This document shows, one piece after another, positions 1-5,595 of a DNA stretch of 6,346 bases. The notes beneath the pieces were generated by a model. It saw only the letters and a list, made by a program, of their open reading frames with translations. It was not told the DNA's origin and ran no database searches. Position 1 is the first letter of the stretch, and every line of letters begins with the position of its first letter. Source of the stretch: an uncultured Bacilli bacterium (GTDB lineage: Bacteria; Bacillota_I; Bacilli_A; RF39; UBA660); the NCBI GenBank assembly GCA_934101745.1, contig CAKOSD010000065.1, forward strand, positions 1 through 6,346. The letters run 5' to 3'. The position numbers and the translations under genes are program-made.

Positions 1-2
1 GT

Positions 3-1556
3 ATATTTATTATTGAAATAAGTAGTACCTTTTGTCGTTTAGCCTATAATTATTTTTATAATAAATTTTATTATGATGTTAGAAGAAATTTGCAAATAGA
101 ATTAGTAAGAGAAACTCTAAAAATTACACAAAAAGACTTAAATAATAACTCTAGTGGGGTTTTTATTGAAAGAATTAATAGTGATACAGATAATTTAACC
201 GATATCTTTACTTCTCTAATTGATTATATTAGTTGTATCATTGGTAACTTAGGCGTTCTTATAACAGTCTTCTTTATTAATTGGGTTTTAGGATTAATAT
301 ATACAATTTTAATGGTCATTGTGTTTTTATATAATAAGTATGCTAGTGGTATCAATTATAAAAATCGTAAAGAATGGCGGAAGAGTAGAGAAAGAACCGG
401 GGGCTTTATTTCTGAGATAGTAAGAGGCTCTAAAGATGTTAAAATCTTGGATGCTGAAGAATCATTTTTAGCCAAAGCCAATGACTATATGGCCGAAACC
501 AATAAAGTTTCTTATAAATATCAAAGACAAAGAGCCATATTAAGAGCCTTTGGTAGCTCAATTAAAGATACAGGAGAATTAGTTCTTAATGCCTTTATTT
601 TTATGTTTTTAAGTCTTGGTAGTTTAAGCGTTGAAAGTGCAATTATTATTTATAATTATAATGATAGAATTTTATGGACAGCCGATTGGATTGAACAAAT
701 ATTTGAAATTGTTAAACAATTTAATTTAGCGGCTAATCGTATCTTTGGCATCTTAGAGGAAGAGGAATTTGTTAAAGAACACTTTGGAACTAAAAAACTA
801 AAAAAATTTGAAGGCAATATTGAATTTAAAGATGTTTCTTTTGCTTATGAAGAAAATATGCCAGTTTTAAAAAATATGAATTTTAAAATCAATGCTAATG
901 AAACTATCGGCTTTGTGGGTCCATCTGGTTCGGGTAAAACAACTATCTTTAACTTAATCAGTGCCATAGAACGAGTAAATAAAGGAACTATAACCTTTGA
1001 TGGGGTAGATATTAATACTTTAGATAAATCCAGTATTCGTGGTAATCTATCCGTAATTAGTCAAAATGCTTATATTTTTAATATGAGTATTCTGGATAAT
1101 TTAAAAGTAATTAAGAAAAATGCCACTTTAAAAGAAATTAAAGAAGTGTGTCATTTGGCTTGTCTAGATGATTTTATTGAGTCTTTACCCAATAAGTATG
1201 ATACTATCGTTGGGGAAGGTGGCGTAACTTTATCCGGTGGTCAAAAACAAAGACTTGCTATTGCCCGCGCCCTTCTTTTAAAAACAGAAATATTATTATT
1301 TGATGAAGCAACCAGCGCCTTAGATAACGAAACCCAGACGAAAATTCAACAAGCCATTAGCAACTTAAAAGGCGAATATACCATTCTTATTATTGCCCAT
1401 CGTTTATCAACTATAATTGATGCGGATAAAATATTTGTTATTAATGATGGCGCAGTTGAGGCTACCGGATGTCATAAAACGCTTTTAAAAACAAGTAAAA
1501 CTTATCAAAAATTATATGAAAAAGAGATAAGTGAAAATAAAGAAAGTTCAATATGA
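3..1556 (+). CDS. ABC exporter, fused permease/ATPase, 5'-truncated by window
   Basis: This is the 3' part of an ABC exporter half-transporter, which would dimerise in the membrane and use ATP to export an unknown substrate. The frame is open from nt 3 and the residues before any candidate start (nt 90 is an in-frame TTG) still read like transmembrane-domain sequence, so the real start lies upstream; 517 residues are visible and roughly 60 are probably missing from a usual length near 580. Numbering from nt 3: hydrophobic segments lie at about 73-111 (a pair) and 191-218, and the ATPase domain starts near 270. The A-loop Tyr is at 282, Walker A GPSGSGKT at 306-313, Q-loop Gln at 354, signature LSGGQ at 410-414, Walker B ending in Asp434-Glu435, and the switch His at 466 in AHRLS. 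All catalytic motifs are intact, so it looks functional. It stops with TGA inside ATGA, coupling it to the next gene. Substrate (lipid, peptide or drug) cannot be told from sequence; the family call is firm. Confidence 0.95.
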   Translation: MFIIEISSTFCRLAYNYFYNKFYYDVRRNLQIELVRETLKITQKDLNNNSSGVFIERINSDTDNLTDIFTSLIDYISCIIGNLGVLITVFFINWVLGLIYTILMVIVFLYNKYASGINYKNRKEWRKSRERTGGFISEIVRGSKDVKILDAEESFLAKANDYMAETNKVSYKYQRQRAILRAFGSSIKDTGELVLNAFIFMFLSLGSLSVESAIIIYNYNDRILWTADWIEQIFEIVKQFNLAANRIFGILEEEEFVKEHFGTKKLKKFEGNIEFKDVSFAYEENMPVLKNMNFKINANETIGFVGPSGSGKTTIFNLISAIERVNKGTITFDGVDINTLDKSSIRGNLSVISQNAYIFNMSILDNLKVIKKNATLKEIKEVCHLACLDDFIESLPNKYDTIVGEGGVTLSGGQKQRLAIARALLLKTEILLFDEATSALDNETQTKIQQAISNLKGEYTILIIAHRLSTIIDADKIFVINDGAVEATGCHKTLLKTSKTYQKLYEKEISENKESSI

Positions 1557-2083
1557 AAATAATATTTTTAGATTTGGATGGTGTTTTAAATAATTGGTAT
1601 CATCCGGATTTAATTGCTAGGGAAAATCTTAATATCTTAAAAAAAATCTTGGCTTTAAGTAAGGCTAAAATTGTTTTAACCAGTTCAAATAAATATCCCT
1701 TACAACGCCAAAATATAAAAAACATAACTGGGAGTTACTTAGAAAAATATGTTAAAATTATTCAAAATGAAGGTATAAGCATATATGATGTAACCCCTTA
1801 TGTTAAAGAAGATAGAAGTTTAGAAATAAAGGCCTATTTAGAATCAAATACGAATATAACTGATTTTGTTATAATAGATGATGAATTAGTAGCACCTGAT
1901 TTCTTAAAATATCAAGTCCTTTTAGATTGGGATAGAGGTTTACAAGAAGAACATATAAAACCAGTATTGGCGATTTTAAATGGTAATCTTGGTTTTTATC
2001 CTAAAAACTATAATATAAATGAAACCCCCGAACAGAAATTAATAAGAATAAATAAATTTTATAATCAAAATAGAAAAAAATAG
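1553..2083 (+). CDS. HAD-superfamily phosphohydrolase-like protein
   Basis: A 176-residue HAD-fold protein, predicted cytoplasmic. Motif I is FLDLDGVLN at 5-13, with Asp7 the expected nucleophile and Asp9 the acid/base. Motif II is VLTSSNK at 41-47 (Thr43/Ser44). A basic segment with Lys85, Arg88 and Lys93 can supply the motif III lysine/arginine. Motif IV is VIIDDE at 106-111 (Asp109, Asp110, Mg2+ ligands). The order, short cap-less length and the downstream GLQEEH segment resemble the small HAD family found as a domain in 'Swiss Army knife' RNA-repair proteins (HAD_SAK_2-like), where motif II usually reads SSWR; here Trp and Arg are replaced by Asn and Lys. That assignment is from memory of the family and only moderately sure; the HAD call itself is strong. 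The tail after about residue 142 is Asn/Lys-rich. The ATG overlaps the exporter stop (ATGA) and only a weak AAAGAAAG lies upstream, so translation probably depends on coupling. Substrate is unknown. Confidence 0.8.
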   Translation: MKIIFLDLDGVLNNWYHPDLIARENLNILKKILALSKAKIVLTSSNKYPLQRQNIKNITGSYLEKYVKIIQNEGISIYDVTPYVKEDRSLEIKAYLESNTNITDFVIIDDELVAPDFLKYQVLLDWDRGLQEEHIKPVLAILNGNLGFYPKNYNINETPEQKLIRINKFYNQNRKK

Positions 2084-2101
2084 TCTGAAAAACTTAAAAT
2101 A

Positions 2102-2130
2102 ACTATCATAATAATTTAATTTATGATAGT
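2102..2130. repeat. 10-bp perfect inverted repeat upstream of trmB
   Basis: ACTATCATAA (2102-2111) and TTATGATAGT (2121-2130) are exact reverse complements with a 9-base spacer. The right arm contains most of the proposed trmB extended -10 box. No T-run follows on the + strand, so it is not a standard terminator; it could be an operator or simply an AT-rich coincidence. Seen directly; function is inferred. Confidence 0.5.
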
Positions 2131-2132
2131 AT
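2122..2132 (+). promoter_or_regulatory. Candidate extended -10 promoter for trmB
   Basis: TATGATAGTAT fits the extended -10 layout TATG-N-TANNAT, with TAGTAT as the -10 hexamer (4 of 6 to consensus). No convincing -35 is seen, which is usual for extended -10 promoters. Transcription would start near 2139, giving a leader of about 16 nt that includes the ACGGAG ribosome binding site. Two further candidate promoters in the window share this form. Confidence 0.4.
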
Positions 2133-2154
2133 ATAAAAAAGAAACGGAGTATAT

Positions 2155-2793
2155 ATGGAATATATAGTAGTAAAAGATGCTGATAAAATTGTTAATCGTA
2201 GTTCCTATGTGGTTACTAATCCCACTAGTTGTATAGGAAAGTGGAGTAGTTTATTTAATAATAATAATCCCATAAAAATAGAAATAGGTATGGGTCGTGG
2301 TGATTTTATTATTGAAATGGCCAAGAAAAATCCTAATATTAACTTTATAGGTATTGAGATTAATTCTTCCCAAATGGTCAGTGCTATAAGAATATTAGAT
2401 AAAGCCAAACTAAATAACTTAAAACTTATTAATATGGATGCTGGCGATTTAGATAAAGTCTTTAAAAAAGAAATAGATACTATTTATTTAACCTTCCCTG
2501 AACCATGGCCAAAGGCTCACGATGAAAAAAGACGTCTTACCCATGTTAATTATTTAAAATTATATGATAGAGTATTTAGAAAAAACAAACATATTATTTT
2601 AAAAACTGATAATAAAGGCTATTTTGCTTATTCTCTTATGAGTTTATCTCAGTATTGGTACACATTTAATCGTGTCAGTCTCGATTTACATCATGAAGAA
2701 AAACCAATTCCTAATGTTTTAACTAACTATGAAAAACAATATCAAAAAGAAGGAAGACCAATTTATTATTTAGATGCCACTTTTGAAAATTAG
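2155..2793 (+). CDS. trmB: tRNA (guanine(46)-N7)-methyltransferase
   Basis: TrmB transfers a methyl group from S-adenosylmethionine to N7 of G46 in the variable loop of tRNAs, in the cytoplasm. The 212 residues match the usual bacterial length of about 210-240. The SAM-binding loop is EIGMGRG at 43-49, with the ribose-binding acid at Glu68 (GIEI) and an adenine-site Asp95. The family hallmark is FPEPWPKAHDEKRRL at 114-128, and the C-terminal hallmark is LTNYEKQY at 189-196 (Thr190, Glu193). Compared with the usual DPWPKKRHEKRR form (from memory), Asp is replaced by Glu116 and the Arg-His pair by His122-Asp123, both in the catalytic/tRNA-binding motif; the lysine-arginine cluster 125-127 is kept. 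The start has ACGGAG at 2144-2149, five bases before the ATG. It lies between the exporter/HAD pair and rpsO, 71 bases after the HAD stop, and probably has its own promoter. Confidence 0.93.
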   Translation: MEYIVVKDADKIVNRSSYVVTNPTSCIGKWSSLFNNNNPIKIEIGMGRGDFIIEMAKKNPNINFIGIEINSSQMVSAIRILDKAKLNNLKLINMDAGDLDKVFKKEIDTIYLTFPEPWPKAHDEKRRLTHVNYLKLYDRVFRKNKHIILKTDNKGYFAYSLMSLSQYWYTFNRVSLDLHHEEKPIPNVLTNYEKQYQKEGRPIYYLDATFEN

Positions 2794-2796
2794 GGC

Positions 2797-2825
2797 TTGC
2801 TTTTTAGATAAAAATAATATAAGAT
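2797..2825 (+). promoter_or_regulatory. Candidate sigma-A-type promoter for rpsO
   Basis: TTGCTT (2797-2802) and TAAGAT (2820-2825) are separated by 17 bases; they match consensus at 3 of 6 and 4 of 6 positions. Transcription would start near 2832, just before the first arm of the leader hairpin at 2836, which supports the placement. No terminator is seen between trmB and here, so read-through from trmB is also possible. Confidence 0.35.
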
Positions 2826-2835
2826 ATTTAAGAAA

Positions 2836-2907
2836 GTTTATTCCTGGCTTAAACCACTCATCTTTCGGATTTAGGCTCAGATTAAACGGATTAATAGAGA
2901 AGGAGAG
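2836..2907 (+). promoter_or_regulatory. rpsO leader, candidate S15 autoregulatory RNA
   Basis: The 5' leader of rpsO can fold into a compound hairpin. An outer stem pairs GTTTA (2836-2840) with TAAAC (2883-2887). After a small internal loop, CTG (2844-2846) pairs with CAG (2878-2880), and after a bulged T2877, GCTTAAA (2847-2853) pairs with TTTAGGC (2870-2876). The inner stem contains T2849-G2874 next to C2848-G2875, with both Gs on one strand (GG/CU), the arrangement S15 recognises in helix 22 of 16S rRNA. The loop segment TCTTT (2861-2865) could pair with AAGGA (2900-2904) of the ribosome binding site, giving a pseudoknot that would hide it. S15 autoregulation through its leader is established in several bacteria with diverse RNA shapes; this example is my inference from hand folding. 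Confidence 0.4.
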
Positions 2908-2913
2908 ATAAAT

Positions 2914-3180
2914 ATGGCAGTTTCTAAAGAAACAAAAGCAAAATTAGTTAAAGAATTCGGTAAGGAAAAAGGTTGCGGTGCAACTGAGGCTCAAATTGCT
3001 ATTCTTACATATGAAATTAATGATTTAACTGAACATCTAAAGACTCATATTCATGACTATCATTCAAAAAGAGGTTTACTTATGAAGGTAGGTAAAAGAA
3101 GAAGTTTATTAGATTATTTAAAGAAAAATGATGTAGTTAGCTACAGAGAAACAATTAAAAAATTAAATATCAGAAAGTAG
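2914..3180 (+). CDS. rpsO: 30S ribosomal protein S15
   Basis: S15 is a primary 16S rRNA-binding protein that binds the helix 20-21-22 junction, organises the platform of the 30S subunit and forms a bridge to the 50S subunit. The 88 residues are close to the usual 89. Recognisable family segments are [20 protein letters not shown] (26-45), DYHSKRGLL (48-56, usually DHHSRRGLL), [12 protein letters not shown] (60-71) and the basic end LNIRK. The loop that normally reads DTGSPEVQ is here GCGATEAQ (20-27) and is about one residue shorter, so the conserved Thr and Ser that touch the rRNA junction are changed; Gly22 and Gln27 are kept. The start is set by a strong AAGGAGAG at 2900-2907, six bases before the ATG. 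A terminator follows at once, so it is probably mostly monocistronic, or the end of a trmB-rpsO transcript. Confidence 0.97.
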   Translation: MAVSKETKAKLVKEFGKEKGCGATEAQIAILTYEINDLTEHLKTHIHDYHSKRGLLMKVGKRRSLLDYLKKNDVVSYRETIKKLNIRK

Positions 3181-3206
3181 GCACTTATCTTTATAGTGCT
3201 TTTTTT
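3181..3206 (+). terminator. Rho-independent terminator after rpsO
   Basis: GCACT (3181-3185) pairs with AGTGC (3195-3199); bulging T3186 allows two more pairs (A3187-T3194, T3188-A3193) around a CTTT loop. Seven Ts follow at 3200-3206. The stem begins directly after the rpsO stop codon. It should end most rpsO transcripts and separate them from pnp. Confidence 0.8.
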
Positions 3207-3250
3207 CTTGAAAAATGGATTATCAAGATAAAAATTGTCTGAATAATAAA

Positions 3251-3285
3251 CCTATTACTAGTATTTTATGATACTATAAAATAGG
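3251..3285 (+). promoter_or_regulatory. pnp promoter region within an imperfect dyad
   Basis: TATGATACTAT (3267-3277) has the extended -10 form TATG-N-TANNAT, with hexamer TACTAT at 3272-3277 and a start expected near 3284, about 50 bases before pnp. No clear -35 is seen. The box lies in a two-part inverted repeat: CCTATT (3251-3256) with AATAGG (3280-3285), and inside it TAGTAT (3259-3264) with ATACTA (3271-3276) around a six-base loop. This could be a regulator site or an AT-rich coincidence. A weaker alternative promoter is TTGTCT (3235-3240), 18 bases, TAGTAT (3259-3264). Confidence 0.4.
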
Positions 3286-3289
3286 AATT

Positions 3290-3309
3290 CTTTATAAAAG
3301 TTTATAAAG
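3290..3309 (+). repeat. Perfect inverted repeat/hairpin in pnp 5' leader
   Basis: CTTTATAAA (3290-3298) and TTTATAAAG (3301-3309) are exact reverse complements separated by AG. In RNA this gives an eight-pair stem with an AAGU tetraloop, extendable by a T3289-G3310 wobble. It lies between the predicted transcription start and the ribosome binding site (3322-3327). In E. coli the pnp leader carries a larger hairpin used in PNPase autoregulation; whether this short AU stem has such a role is unknown. Confidence 0.6.
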
Positions 3310-3334
3310 GTACATAAGATTAAGGAGTAAAATT

Positions 3335-5506
3335 ATGAGTAAAAGAGTATTTGAGTATAATTTTTTAGGTAAAAAATTAATAGTTGAAACTGGTGAATAT
3401 GCCAAACAAGCCAATGCTTCCGTATTAGTTCGTTATGGTGATACCGTTATTTTAACAGCAGTAGTTATGGGCAATACCCCTATAACTCAAGATTTCTTTC
3501 CATTAACGGTTTTATACCAAGAAAGATTATATTCGGTAGGTAAAATCCCTGGTGGATTTATTAAAAGAGAGGGAAGACCAAGTGATGCTGCAACCCTAAC
3601 AGCCCGTCTAATTGATCGTCCTATAAGACCAATGTTTGATGAAAACTTTAGAAATGAAGTGCAGGTAATTAATACGGTTTTATCAGTTGACCCTGATAAC
3701 TCTCCAGAAATGACAGCCATGTTTGCATCGAGTCTCGCCCTATCTATTTCCAATATCCCTTTTGATGGCCCCATCGCCGGGGTAGTTGTTGGTAAAATTG
3801 GTAAAGATTATATTATTAATCCCGATACTAAACAAGCAGTTGATACAACATTAAGTGTAACTGTTGCGGGTAGTAAAGATGCTATTTGTATGGTAGAGGC
3901 AGGAGCCAAAGAAGCCAGTGAAAAAGAAATGTTAGATGCTTTAATGTTTGGGCATGAAGAAATCAAGAAACTTTGTAAATTCCAAAGTGATATCGTAAGT
4001 GAAGTAGGGCAAGAAAAAGTAACTGTCGACTTAGCCTCTATCGATAAAGAATTAGAAGGACAAGTAAGACAATACGCTACTGCTAATATGTTCAAGTGTT
4101 TCGATGTTAAAGGTAAACTGGCTCAATATGAGGCCATTAGTAATGTTAAAGAAAGTACTATCGGTCATTTTGCTGAAATATATGCCGGAAATATTAATGT
4201 CGAAAGTATTATTAAAGATGTTAAAAAATTAGTTGATAAAATTGAAGGCGAATGTGTAAGAGATTTAATAACCAAGAAAAACGTTCGTCCTGATGGTCGC
4301 GCTATGGATGAAATCCGTCCTTTAAAAGCCGAAGTTGATATCTTACCAAGAACTCACGGTTCGGCAGTATTTACTAGAGGTGAAACACAAGCCCTAGCCA
4401 CCACTACGTTAGGAGCCCTAAACGAACATCAAATTTTAGATGGTTTGGGCTTAGAAGATACAAAAAGATTTATGTTACATTATAATTTCCCAGCCTATTG
4501 TGTTGGCGAAGTAGGTCGTTATGGTTCTCCGGGACGCCGTGAAATCGGGCATGGAGCCTTAGGCGAAAGAGCCTTACTTCAAGTTATGCCTACGGAAGAA
4601 GAATTTCCATATACAGTTCGCGTAGTATCAGAAATTATGGAATCTAATGGTTCTTCATCACAGGCTACTATCTGTGCTGGCTGTATGTCTTTAATGGCTG
4701 CCGGTGTTCCTATTAAAGCCCCCGTTGCGGGGATTGCCATGGGGTTAATCACTTCTAATGATGGTAAAAAATATACTATTTTAACGGATATTCAGGGCTT
4801 AGAAGACCATATGGGCGATATGGATTTCAAAGTAGCCGGTACTAAAAAAGGTATTACCGCTCTCCAAATGGATATTAAAATCAAAGGGGTAACCGAGGCT
4901 ATCTTAAAGAAAGCCCTTGCTCAAGCCAAAAAAGCCCGTTTAGAAGTATTAGATGTTATGACCTCTGCTATCGCCGCTCCAAGAAAAGAGTTATCACCTT
5001 ACGCTCCTAAAATTGAATGCTTTACAATAAATCCTGAAAAAATTAAGGATGTCATTGGTAAAGGTGGCGAAATGATAACTAAGATTATCTTAGAATGTAG
5101 TAATGTTACATCAGTTAATGATAAAGATGCCGTTAAAGTCGATTTAGAAGACGATGGTAGAGTTATAATTTATCACCAAAATCAAGATATTATTAACGAA
5201 ACTAAAGAACGCATCTTAGCCGTTGTTCGTGAAGTTGAAAAAGACGCTATCTATACCGGCAAAATTACCAAAGTAGAAAGTTTTGGCTGCTTTGTAGAGT
5301 TATGGCCTGGGGTTGAAGGCTTATGCCATGTTTCCCAATTAGATAATAAACGTGTTGAACATCCAAGCGACTTATTTAAAGTTGGCGATGAAATAACAGT
5401 TAAATCTTTAGGTTACGACAATAAAGGTCGTCTAAACTTATCTAGAAAAGAAACTTTACCCAAAGAAAAAGATAAAAAAACAAAAGATAAAGAAAAAGTA
5501 AAATAA
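3335..5506 (+). CDS. pnp: Polynucleotide phosphorylase (polyribonucleotide nucleotidyltransferase)
   Basis: PNPase is a homotrimeric 3'-to-5' exoribonuclease that uses phosphate to release nucleoside diphosphates; it acts in mRNA decay and RNA quality control. At 723 residues it is slightly longer than the usual 700-710. Domains in order: first RNase PH-like domain (about 10-143), a helical linker domain, second RNase PH-like domain (from about 316, NVRPDGR, to about 545), KH domain with GKGG at 575-578, and S1 domain from about 640 (YTGKITKVESFGCFVEL). Active-site elements are present: GRREIGHG at 400-407 (Arg401, Arg402, His406), the phosphate-binding GSSS at 439-442, and LEDHMGDMDFK at 489-499 with Asp491, Asp497 and Lys499. 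The end is a Lys/Asp/Glu-rich charged tail. AAGGAG at 3322-3327 lies seven bases before the ATG. It follows rpsO, a widely conserved order, but has its own promoter region, leader hairpin and terminator. Confidence 0.98.
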   Translation: MSKRVFEYNFLGKKLIVETGEYAKQANASVLVRYGDTVILTAVVMGNTPITQDFFPLTVLYQERLYSVGKIPGGFIKREGRPSDAATLTARLIDRPIRPMFDENFRNEVQVINTVLSVDPDNSPEMTAMFASSLALSISNIPFDGPIAGVVVGKIGKDYIINPDTKQAVDTTLSVTVAGSKDAICMVEAGAKEASEKEMLDALMFGHEEIKKLCKFQSDIVSEVGQEKVTVDLASIDKELEGQVRQYATANMFKCFDVKGKLAQYEAISNVKESTIGHFAEIYAGNINVESIIKDVKKLVDKIEGECVRDLITKKNVRPDGRAMDEIRPLKAEVDILPRTHGSAVFTRGETQALATTTLGALNEHQILDGLGLEDTKRFMLHYNFPAYCVGEVGRYGSPGRREIGHGALGERALLQVMPTEEEFPYTVRVVSEIMESNGSSSQATICAGCMSLMAAGVPIKAPVAGIAMGLITSNDGKKYTILTDIQGLEDHMGDMDFKVAGTKKGITALQMDIKIKGVTEAILKKALAQAKKARLEVLDVMTSAIAAPRKELSPYAPKIECFTINPEKIKDVIGKGGEMITKIILECSNVTSVNDKDAVKVDLEDDGRVIIYHQNQDIINETKERILAVVREVEKDAIYTGKITKVESFGCFVELWPGVEGLCHVSQLDNKRVEHPSDLFKVGDEITVKSLGYDNKGRLNLSRKETLPKEKDKKTKDKEKVK

Positions 5507-5514
5507 TTATTTTT

Positions 5515-5542
5515 AAGTTAGTCATAATTGGCTAATTTTTTT
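5515..5542 (+). terminator. Rho-independent terminator after pnp
   Basis: TTAGTC (5518-5523) pairs with GGCTAA (5530-5535) around an ATAATT loop, with one G-U pair (T5522-G5531). AAG before the stem can extend the pairing into the following seven-T run at 5536-5542. It begins within a dozen bases of the pnp stop and closes that transcription unit. Confidence 0.8.
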
Positions 5543-5558
5543 CATTTATATAGTTTAC

Positions 5559-5569
5559 TATGGTATAAT
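5559..5569 (+). promoter_or_regulatory. Extended -10 promoter for the final gene
   Basis: TATGGTATAAT is a full match to the Gram-positive extended -10 form, with a perfect TATAAT at 5564-5569. The -35 position 17 bases upstream reads TTCATT, weak but tolerated with an extended -10. The start would be near 5576, leaving a leader of about 20 nt that includes the ribosome binding site AGAGGAA (5584-5590). It sits directly after the pnp terminator, as expected for an independent unit. Confidence 0.65.
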
Positions 5570-5579
5570 TTTAATTATA
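5564..5579. repeat. 7-bp inverted repeat overlapping the -10 box
   Basis: TATAATT (5564-5570) and AATTATA (5573-5579) are exact reverse complements with a TT spacer, covering the -10 hexamer and the likely start site. All bases are A or T, so chance is a real explanation. Confidence 0.35.
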
Positions 5580-5595
5580 GAATAGAGGAATATAT

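Noticed and set aside
90..92. TTG at 90 as the start of the ABC exporter
   Set aside because: The frame is open back to nt 3 and encodes sequence consistent with the exporter membrane domain; a start at 90 would begin inside that domain, with no ribosome binding site.
2102..2142. Inverted repeat before trmB as a Rho-independent terminator
   Set aside because: The stem has only two G-C pairs and is followed by an A-rich, not T-rich, stretch on the + strand; no minus-strand gene would use it.
2205..2408. Minus-strand frame inside trmB
   Set aside because: It is antisense to a well-recognised gene, lacks family features, and its hydrophobicity is a by-product of the opposite strand.
2794..2820. 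Terminator after trmB using TTTTT at 2801-2805
   Set aside because: No stem with complementary arms precedes the T-run.
3207..3227. CTTGA/TCAAG short dyad after the rpsO terminator
   Set aside because: Five pairs with an 11-base loop, no T-run and no neighbouring signal; expected by chance in AT-rich DNA.
3235..3264. TTGTCT-18-TAGTAT as the main pnp promoter
   Set aside because: It is possible, but the extended -10 box at 3267-3277 aligns better with the other promoters in the window; kept only as an alternative.
3487..4095. Minus-strand frames inside pnp
   Set aside because: They lie opposite conserved PNPase coding sequence and have no ribosome binding site or recognisable motif.
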